Assembly (NCBI GenBank): GCA_937924685.1
Contig: CALEVN010000015.1
Span: forward strand, 1 to 15,843
Length of the DNA: 15,843 nt
Origin: an uncultured Candidatus Altimarinota bacterium
GTDB taxonomy: Bacteria > Patescibacteriota > Gracilibacteria > BD1-5 > JAGOOR01
Reading direction: 5' to 3'
Below the pieces are notes generated by a model that ran no database searches, was not told the origin of the DNA, and saw only the letters and a program-made list of their open reading frames with translations. Made by a program: the position numbers and the translations under genes. Shown piece after piece: positions 9,200 to 15,843 of this stretch. Within the stretch, counting starts at the first letter, position 1; the number at the start of each line of letters is the position of its first letter.

Positions 9200-10932
9200 T
9201 AGACGAGTTTTTTGTAGCATGCTTCACAGACGACTTTTTCTTTTCTTTCTGGTCTGTACGTCGTGATTATTTTCTTTTTGCATTCAGCGCATGTCCTCTC
9301 ATGAAGTTCGCGAGGATTTCTCAGAGACATCCGTTCATTATGTCTCTCATCAGAATGTTTGGTCGGAAGAGGAAGATGATTTTCGATATAAAAAGCTAAT
9401 TCTTGTTTGATGATTTTAAATGGTTTGTGGCTTGCTTCACACTCGATAATTCCCTCTAGTGCACTGTCGATATTTTTCTGAGCAGTTTCGTATCAGACGA
9501 TTTTTTCATCATACTCACTTATTTTGAGCGGTGTGTAGTATCCTCCTATATAGGTATTTTTATTTTCCCCTTCGTACCATTTCCATCATTTTTCTTTCAC
9601 CTCTGACTCTGAGAGCCTAAAATATTCCTGCGCAACAGTTTCGTTATAACCAAAAGCAGAAATCGAAGTTGGAAAAAACTCTCCCCATTCTTTTGTGGCC
9701 ATCATATGCTCTATAACTTTACTGCACAGCATATCGTATTCATTTTTAGAATAGGATTTGTTGAAAATCATATTTTTTCACCTTTTTACACTTACACAAC
9801 CAAATAAATCGTCAGAGCCCTGACAACTCATACTATAAAAATTATGTGTACCGTGCCAGAAATGAAATGTACCAAAGCTGTATGATACTCCGACAGATGA
9901 ATTTGATTCCCCACAGAATTCGAGACCGAGAGGTGCCGTATAGGCACAGTCTATGACATTCATATTTCGAGGACTAAAATAGACGTACCGTGCATGTTCT
10001 ATATTTTTCGAATCAAAGCACATATAGCCATCTTTCCCATTATCTATCTGATCACCATAACAATCTTCACAATTTATGAGATGCATATTTCGGACATATT
10101 CTTGTTCTCTGAGATTTTTGAGATCTGCCAATATCTGTATAGATCCAGCGTGAGTTAGTGCAGATTGCCATGTTTTTTTAAATTGTTCCTTTGAGGCTGG
10201 TTTATTGAAAATATGATATTCCTTATTTTTGAGACCATAGCACCCGATACAGTGATTACAATTTTCACACTCTTCGATACCAAATGAATCTTGGCACTGG
10301 ACACAATTTTTTATAAAAAAACAATGATAACAACGTGTCACATCCATACCATAGTAGATGATTTCTGATTCATAGGTAAATGTTGAATCCACGACATTTT
10401 TTACATCTCGAACAAAATTTGAATAGAGTACTTCTTCGCTATTAGTTGTACCGACACAGAGATAGCAATTTTTTGAAGTATGTGTGAAATTTGTGTATTC
10501 AGAATTTTCACAATTCAGATTGAGCATTGAGAGCTTTGGAACCTCATCAAAAAGAGTCCGGAATTGTTCAAAAAAAGACTTATCAAAATCAATATTTTTT
10601 CCATATTCACTTGCATTCCAACTATCTCACCACCAGATTTTTTGATCGTATACGGTGTAGTTCTTGTCTGGAGAATAGAGAGAAATTATCTCTCGACCAG
10701 TCTTACTACATTTTGCCTTATACATTTTTCTTTCATTGCGGAAAGAAAGCCTTCTTCTTTGTCTTTCTTCAGGGCAAAGTGTGGGCGTGGAGAGTGAGTA
10801 TTTTTTACCTCAGAAAACAGGAGAAATTTTATCCAGTAAATCTATATCTTTATGAGTTACTACAAAATTTTTCCCAGAAAGTTGGCATTTCTTATTTTCA
10901 ATAATCTCTTCACCTGGTGGTATAAATGTCAT
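9196..10932 (-). CDS. Cys-rich repeat protein with terminal zinc-ribbon modules, copy A (last in operon)
   Basis: The 578-aa product is the third of three tandem paralogs. Its N-terminal module has KKCQLSGKNF and LCPEERQRRRLSFRNERK (about residues 15-70). A middle region follows with NC, CxxC and CY motifs (for example HTSKNCYLC, IEECENCNHCIGCYG). It then has NKEYHIFNKPASKEQF, a second repeat half, IFNKSYSKNEY, KEWGEFFP, SAFGYNE and a C-terminal CxxC...CxxC ribbon (RTCAECKKK, VVCEACYKK). I count 27 Cys, the fewest of the three; the second repeat half has lost many. Five TGA codons are read as Gly, and several align with GGA in copy C. It starts 5 bases after copy B's stop. Function is unknown; zinc binding is inferred. 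From memory, similar proteins recur in Patescibacteria as hypotheticals. Confidence 0.85.
9386..9426. repeat. 41-bp exact repeat shared by copies A and B (A instance)
   Basis: Bases 9386-9426 are identical to 11128-11168. Both encode the segment around KPFKIIKQELAFYIEN in the C-terminal module. Copy C differs at many positions across the same segment. This points to recent duplication or gene conversion between A and B in this part. Confidence 0.85.
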
Positions 10933-10937
10933 ACAAT

Positions 10938-12677
10938 TTAATGAACAATTTTTCGATAACAATTTTCGCAGAGTATTTTTTCAGTACGTTTTTCTCCATA
11001 TGTTGTCATTACTTTCGTATCGCATTCAGTACAATGACGTTCATGGAGCTCATGAGGATTCCTTTGACTCATTCGGTCTTTATGCCTCTGATCAGGATGT
11101 TTTGTTGGTAAGGGAATAGAATTTTCTATATAAAAAGCTAATTCTTGTTTGATGATTTTAAATGGTTTTCCTGTCACCTCACACTGTATAATTCCAGCGA
11201 GGAGTTCATCAATATTCTTCTGAGCTGTTTCGTATCAGACCAGCTTTTCATTGTATTGATCTATAGAGAGGGCTTTATAAAAAGGTCCAACATAGGTATT
11301 TTTATTTTCTGCATCATGCCAGGAGAATCATAGTGCTCTTGCTTCTTTTTCGTTGAGAGGGAGATAGTCATTTGCGACGGATTCATTATAACCAAAAGGT
11401 GAAAGTGATGCCGGGAAAAATTCTCCCCATTCTTTTGTACTCATCATGTGATTGATAATTTTTCCAACGGTTGTCTCATACTCCGCCACTGAATATGGCT
11501 TATTTCCAATACAGTATTTCTGATTTCTGAGTCCGACACATCCGAAGCAGTCATGACAGGAGAAGCATTGCTCTGAGTAGAGGATATTTCGGGAGTGAAA
11601 AACATAGAGACAGTAGAGGGCGTTGCTGACCTCGATTGTGCCCAGTGTTTCTAGGCACCACTCAGGATGGATGTACATATTGGAACAGTCCATCATATTC
11701 TTCACTGAGACACCGAGCTGGACATATTTACAATTTTCTGAGTCTGATACATCATAGCATTCGATACAGTTTTTAGAATTGATGATGAAGTCTCCTATGC
11801 AATTCTCTGAATTGAGTATTTCGGTATATTTTACGGGGAAAGTGCTAGAGTAATTATGGAAATAATCGTGTATCTTTTTTACCATAGCAGTATCACTGAG
11901 TTTTGATTCAGCAAGTTTTTTTTGATAGTCTTCTTTTGAGAGTGGCTGATTTTTGAAATGATATTCTTTATTGACTAGGTTTGTACACATGAAACAATTA
12001 TTACAACCATTACAATTTTTTATGAAATAACAATCGCGGCAATTCTTGGAATTGGTCGAGTAGTAACATTCAAAACATTTTTCACAATTGAAGCATTCAT
12101 AGAGCATTTCAGAATCGTAGATGTAACTACTGTCGATGATATCTTTTGAGCTCTGAATGAGTTTCCCATAGTAGCAACGCTCACAATATTCTGAGGAATT
12201 TATGAGATAACAATTCTTACAATATCCTGTTCCGGTCGTGAACTCTGAGTTTTCATTTCACATGGTTACCGTAGCAGCACGGGGGATAGGTTTTTGAAGT
12301 TTCTGAAATTGTTGAAAGAAATTATCATTCGTTCCATAATTGAGTGCATAATCGAGCGGATTCCATTCATCTGAAAACCATTCTTCACGGAGTACTGACT
12401 TCAGATCTTCCCGTGGAGCGTAGAGGGTGACTATTGGCTTTCCACTGAGAGCTGATTTTGCATTGTAGAGTTTTGATTCATTACGGTGTATTGTTCTGCG
12501 TCTACATCGTTCATCAGGAGAGAGCGTTGGCAGAGGAATATCATATTTTTCCCCTCCTATTATGGGGGACATTTTTTCATAGAACTGTTTATCACGATCA
12601 GTAATAAAAAATTCCTGTCCTGACAGGAGACATTTTTTGGTCTCAACTACTTTTTCATCTGAAGGAACGTAGGTCAT
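10938..12677 (-). CDS. Cys-rich repeat protein with terminal zinc-ribbon modules, copy B (middle)
   Basis: The 579-aa product shares the architecture of its neighbours. The N-terminal module has lost key cysteines: where copies A and C read LCPEER and a Lys-Cys-Ser before TGxEII, copy B reads LSPDER and AKSALSG, so this module probably cannot bind zinc in the same way. The first repeat half is the densest, with GYCKNCYLIN, ECFNCEKCFECYYS, NSKNCRDCYFIKNCNGCNN, then LVNKEYHFKNQPLSKEDY. The second half has NSENCIGDF, NSKNCIECYDV and SCHDCFGC, followed by YCIGNKPYSVAEY, KEWGEFFP and SPFGYNE. The C-terminal ribbon RHCTECDTK and ILCENCYRK is intact. I count 33 Cys. Three TGA codons are read as Gly. 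It starts 8 bases after copy C's stop and ends 5 bases before copy A. Confidence 0.87.
11128..11168. repeat. 41-bp exact repeat shared by copies A and B (B instance)
   Basis: Identical to 9386-9426; see the A instance. The repeat lies inside the coding region of copy B, in the C-terminal module. Confidence 0.85.
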
Positions 12678-12685
12678 AGAAAAAA

Positions 12686-14431
12686 TTAGTAAATATGCTT
12701 ACGGTAGCATCATTCGCAGAGGACTTTTTCTGATCTATTTGGGCCGTATGATGTGTTCATATTTATCCCACAATCATCACATTTTCTCGCATAGAGAACG
12801 CGAGGATTTCTCATATTCATTCGCTCTTCGTGTCTTACATCAGGATGTTTTTTTGGCAGATTCATACCATTTTCGATATAGAAAGCGAGTTCTTGTCGGA
12901 TTATTTTGAATGGTTTTTTACTTACCTCACACTCGAGTATACCATTCATAGCATTGTCGATATTTTTTTGAGCGATTTCATATCCTACTTTTTTTTCGTC
13001 GTATTCACTGATAGGAAGAGGGACATAGAAAATGCCCATATAGGTATTTTTATTTTCATTATCATACCAGTTCCATCCTTTTTCTTTTACTTTTTTTTCT
13101 GTCATTGGGAAATATTCTTGTGCCACAGTTTCATTGTATCCAAAAGGTGAAAGTTCATGAGGGAAATACTCACCCCATTCTCAGGTCGTTATCATATGAT
13201 CGATGATTTTTCCGCAGAGATCCTCATACTCTTTTACAGAATAAGGAAGATTCATGATGCAATGAGATCATTTTTTGATACTGATACACCCGAAACAATC
13301 TTTAGAAGATTGAATCATATCACAATATAAGAGGTTCGAAGAATTATTTACATTCATCTGACCAAAGAGACAATTATTCACATTCAGTCCTGCTGTTGAT
13401 GTCTCATAAATCCAGCTCGCATTTTCTCCGAAAGAGGAAACATCGTAGCAATTTTTTGAGTGATTCATGAGGTCACAAAAAGCACAATCTTCGCACTCGT
13501 TCATACTGAAAGACTGTTTTACATTTTTTGTATTATAGAGATCATCGCCATTTGAATTCTCTATCTGATTCCCATGTATATATTTTTTGATATTTTTCCT
13601 GAGAAAATTCATGAATAATTCTCGTCTTTTTGCTATGTTACCGTCCTGAAATACTTGCTCTATTTTCTTTTGATATTCTGCTTTTGAGAGCTGTTCGTTC
13701 ATAAAACAGTACTGTTTGTTTACGAGATTACAGCAAAATATGCAATCCTGACAGCCAATACAGCTGTCGATAAACCAACTGTCTCGACAGTTTAGGCAAT
13801 ATGAGCAGTAGAAGAGCTTCTGTGATTTCTGACATTGCACACACTCAAAGCACTGTTCGCATCGTTCACAAAAACATGAATCTACCGTATCTTTGCAATA
13901 AGCGGTGCGTGTATTGTAGTAGCATTTTTCATTGAAATCAGAATCAAAGACGAGATAGCAATCACGACAATTGCTTACATAGTTTGCATAGTCTGAGTTT
14001 TGGAGTGGGGGTATTTGTTGTATGTGTATACGAGGAACTTTTTTCTGAAAGAGATTAAACTGGTCGAAAAATGGCACAGTGAAATCAAATTTCACGCCAT
14101 AGTCACTCGGATTATAGCTATCCGAGAGCCAATAATCACGCATAAAAACAGGGTATTCTGATTCACTTTTATGATTGGATATGATCTCTTTTCCTGTCGC
14201 ACTACATTTTCTCTTGTAAAGTTTTCTCTCGTTTCTAAATGCTAATCTCCTTCGCATTCTCTCTTCAGGGCAGAGTTTGGGTGTGGGTATTTGATATTTT
14301 TTACCTCCAAATACTGGTGATATTTTTTCATAAAATTCTAAATCCCTGTCAGTGATAGAAAACTCTTGGCCAGAAAGTATACATTTCTTAGTTTGTACTA
14401 GTTTTTCTGCGGGTAGGATAAAAGAACTCAT
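12686..14431 (-). CDS. Cys-rich repeat protein with terminal zinc-ribbon modules, copy C (first in operon)
   Basis: The 581-aa product is the most Cys-rich of the three (37 Cys by count). The N-terminal module spans about residues 15-86 (KKCILSGQEF, FYEKISPVFGGKKY, RNERKLYKRKC). A Trp/Tyr-rich linker (98-135) follows. Repeat half one, about 150-235, carries NCRDCYLV, CFCERCEQCFECVQC and SCIGCQDCIFCC, and ends in LVNKQYCFMNEQLSKAEYQK (236-255). Half two, 309-388, carries NECEDCAFCDLMNHSKNCYD and SSKDCFGC, and ends in CIMNLPYSVKEY (391-402). GEWGEYFP and SPFGYNETVAQEYFP precede the C-terminal module (500-581), with CDDC and CEGC knuckles. The stretch RNPRVLYARKC mirrors the N-terminal RNERKLYKRKC. 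No signal peptide or membrane helix is visible, so it is probably cytoplasmic. Three TGA codons are read as Gly. Function unknown. Confidence 0.88.
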
Positions 14432-14462
14432 ATTATTTTCATAAAGATGTGTAGATAAAATT

Positions 14463-14473
14463 AGTATAGTATA
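14463..14473 (-). promoter_or_regulatory. Possible -10 region of the Cys-rich operon
   Basis: Two overlapping TATACT hexamers on the minus strand lie about 32-42 bases before the ATG at 14431, in a 128-base AT-rich spacer divergent from the TrmB-family gene. No strong -35 element is visible, which would suit activator dependence. Motif match only. Confidence 0.35.
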
Positions 14474-14559
14474 AATTACAAATAATATATAAAATTTCTA
14501 TTTTACTTGATTAAATAAGGATTTATGATACTCTATTTATGTAGAAAAAATTTTACAAC

Positions 14560-15309
14560 ATGGATATATCAGCCTCTCTTCGTCAGCTCGGATTCTCTGA
14601 AATAGAGTCAATCGTCTATCTCTCTCTTTTGCAGTCAGGTGGTGACTACGTCTCAACTCTTGCGAAGCGTACAAAACAAGGGAGAGTTGGGCTGTATTAT
14701 ACGCTTGATACCCTCAAAGAAAAATGACTCGTAACCGTTGTGAAGCGTCATGGGGCTAAATTTTTTGTTCCTGAAAAGCCAGAACGTATCGTCAATATCG
14801 AGCGCGAACGGCTTAATCTCTCAGAAATGATATTACCGTCACTAAAGACTCTCGTCCATGCAGAAGCTTTTCGTCCTGCATTTACACTCATTGACGACGA
14901 AAAAGATATCGATGATTTTTTGGAAGAACTATCTGGCTCAGAAGAAGTCCTCTCGTATGCGAATATGCATGTCTGGTATCAAAATAATCAAACTCAACTT
15001 CTGAAATTTCTCGAGAGGATTCTCAAAAAAGCGAAAAAGACTCAATTTATTCTTCCTTATCACGAAGAAACCCAGACTCTTTTTCGTAGTCTCTCAAAGA
15101 AATTTTCCCAACTTTCTCTCGTGACCATCGAAGAAGGACAGTTCCCTTTTCGGTATGATATTTTCATTACCGAGAGTGTTGTAGGACTTTTCTTTTTCGA
15201 AGATGGAGAGTTCCGAGCTATACGCATCGCCAGCCGCGAATACGCTGATTCGCAGAGGGCTATTTTTTATCTCGCATGGCTTGGAGGGACGGGATTTGTG
15301 ACGAGCTAG
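14560..15309 (+). CDS. TrmB-family transcriptional regulator
   Basis: The 249-aa product begins with a winged helix-turn-helix of the TrmB type: LRQLGFSEIESIVYLSLLQS (about residues 7-26), then YVSTLAKRTKQGRVGLYYTL and LKEKGLVTVVKRHGAKFFVP, with PERI starting the linker as is usual in this family. One TGA, in EKGLV, is read as Gly. The C-terminal part (about 90-249) is a mixed alpha/beta sensing domain with no clear sugar-binding signature; it includes FILPYHEETQTLF and FPFRYDIFITESVVGLFFF. It is transcribed divergently from the Cys-rich operon across 128 bases, making that operon the natural candidate target. Its own promoter may include TTGATT near 14508. Its TAG overlaps the TAG of the convergent next gene in a shared CTAG. 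Confidence 0.88.
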
Positions 15310-15809
15310 AGCATCTCAATAATTCTCTTGATTTGATCAAATCCTGACTTTGTAATTTCTCATTTATCATTTAAAAATCAATCTTTATCTAGAGCTCTTC
15401 GAAAGTCATCAGTATGATGAGGTTTTTTCCCCGTGTATTTGCGCATATCATTTGTGAATTGATTTCCAAATGATCTACTTAATGCCAACCAATCATTGCC
15501 TGCATATTCGCTAGATGATGTATCACAATTATACAGAGCGGAAATTATTAAAAATTTGTCGCTTGGCATTTGAGCATCAAATTTTTTTCTATTTTCTGGT
15601 TTTTTTATCCATATTTCAAAGTGTTTCCCAATTTCTGTCTGAACTGGGGCGAAAGGAACTTCTTTTGTTTTTTGATCGTGAGTGAGATGATAGAATACTA
15701 AGTCTGCATTTTGTTCAATAAGCGTGAAAAGTTCGGGGTGTTCTCATCTTAAAGCTGCAATTTTATCGGTTAGCTCAAGATGACCAGGTTTCCGGGTAGG
15801 TGAACTCAT
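15306..15809 (-). CDS. Hypothetical protein, 167 aa
   Basis: I do not recognise a family. The protein is soluble and charged, with no signal peptide or membrane helix. The N-terminal part (LELTDKIAALRGEHPELFTL) is probably helical. The middle contains GKHFEIWIKKPENRKKF and SEYAGNDWLALSRSFGNQF. The end (RALDKDGFLNDKGEITKSGF) resembles the wing and last helix of a winged-helix fold, where a 'G-hydrophobic ... ITxxG' pattern is common, so it could bind DNA; that is a guess. Three TGA codons, two of them in this C-terminal segment, are read as Gly. ATG 15809 is the only plausible start, 20 bases from a TATAAT inside a perfect palindrome. Its stop overlaps the TrmB-family gene's stop. Confidence 0.75.
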
Positions 15810-15813
15810 AAAA

Positions 15814-15843
15814 TATGATTAATATAATATTATATTAATCATA
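15814..15843. promoter_or_regulatory. Perfect 30-bp AT-rich palindrome with TATAAT on both strands
   Basis: The 30 bases equal their own reverse complement, with half-site TATGATTAATATAAT. TATAAT occurs at 15823-15828 on the plus strand and, by symmetry, at 15829-15834 on the minus strand, where it is well placed as the -10 for the 167-aa gene starting at 15809. The palindrome reaches the last base of the window and may continue. It has no GC-rich stem or T-tract, so an operator overlapping a promoter is more likely than a terminator. Confidence 0.6.

Noticed and set aside
10527..10904. Plus-strand open frames across the Cys-rich genes, also at 10564-10797 and 12830-13150.
   Set aside because: They are antisense shadows of the paralogous genes, have Phe/Ser/Tyr-rich compositions typical of such shadows, and show no family motifs.
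9386..11168. Direct repeats considered as ends of a mobile element.
   Set aside because: They lie inside homologous coding positions of two paralogs, with no transposase or terminal inverted repeats.
9196..14431. The region looks like seven or more separate short genes or pseudogene fragments under the standard code.
   Set aside because: All fragments of each gene are in one frame, joined only by TGA, and paralogs have GGA at the same places. They form three intact genes.
9196..14431. Metallothionein or ferredoxin identity for the Cys-rich proteins.
   Set aside because: Length near 580 aa, terminal ribbon modules and spacing of the Cys do not fit metallothioneins, and no CxxCxxCxxxC ferredoxin cluster motif is dominant.
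168..15809. TGA read as tryptophan (Mycoplasma-type code).
   Set aside because: TGA falls on invariant glycines in HflX, TilS and PilB, and TGG is used for conserved Trp such as in KEWGE.

Overview
The window comes from a bacterium that reads UGA as glycine (translation table 25). That points to the Gracilibacteria / Absconditabacteria (BD1-5/SR1) branch of the Patescibacteria. Under the standard code almost every gene looks broken by TGA. With TGA read as Gly, full-length proteins appear, and invariant glycines fall on TGA codons: the HflX P-loop GYTNAGKS, the HflX SAKTGEG loop, the residue before the TilS CSGGVDS loop, and CEKCG in the PilB zinc site. Three paralogous genes inside the window also swap TGA for GGA at aligned positions. 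All coordinates below use TAA and TAG as the only stops. The sequence is AT-rich and genes are packed tightly. No gene-free stretch exceeds about 130 bases, several convergent neighbours overlap at their stops, and Shine-Dalgarno motifs are almost absent. I saw no rRNA, tRNA, CRISPR array or insertion sequence.

Layout. At 1-77 there may be the start of a gene leaving the window on the minus strand. A 6-phosphogluconolactonase (168-818, +) converges with a compact minus-strand cluster (1786 to 815): a 48-aa zinc-ribbon protein, a 122-aa unknown and a membrane-anchored cohesin-like protein. hflX (1862-3007, +) overlaps tilS (2985-3932, -) tail to tail. A PilB/GspE-type pilus ATPase (3989-5278, +) is followed by a single-pass membrane protein (5405-6013, +). 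Next, on the minus strand, come a ZIP metal transporter (6014-6760) and a GT4 glycosyltransferase (6763-7908). A PrgI-family membrane protein and a TraC-like protein (7962-9199, +) look like part of a type IV secretion-like apparatus.

The most distinctive region is 9196-14431 (-). It holds three tandem paralogous genes of 578-581 codons in one apparent operon, encoding very Cys-rich proteins (27 to 37 Cys by my count). Each has an N-terminal zinc-ribbon-like module, a Cys-rich repeat region built as two related halves, and a C-terminal zinc-ribbon module homologous to the N-terminal one. A TrmB-family regulator (14560-15309, +) is transcribed divergently from them and is a candidate regulator. 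The last gene (15306-15809, -) is of unknown function; upstream of it is a perfect 30-bp AT-only palindrome that carries TATAAT on both strands.

How the genes may work together. Housekeeping functions are sugar phosphate metabolism, ribosome-associated GTPase, tRNA modification and glycosylation. Surface functions are the pilus ATPase, T4SS-like proteins and anchored proteins. Zinc is a possible thread: a ZIP importer, a small zinc ribbon and the Cys-rich operon all occur here. A functional link among these is inference only.
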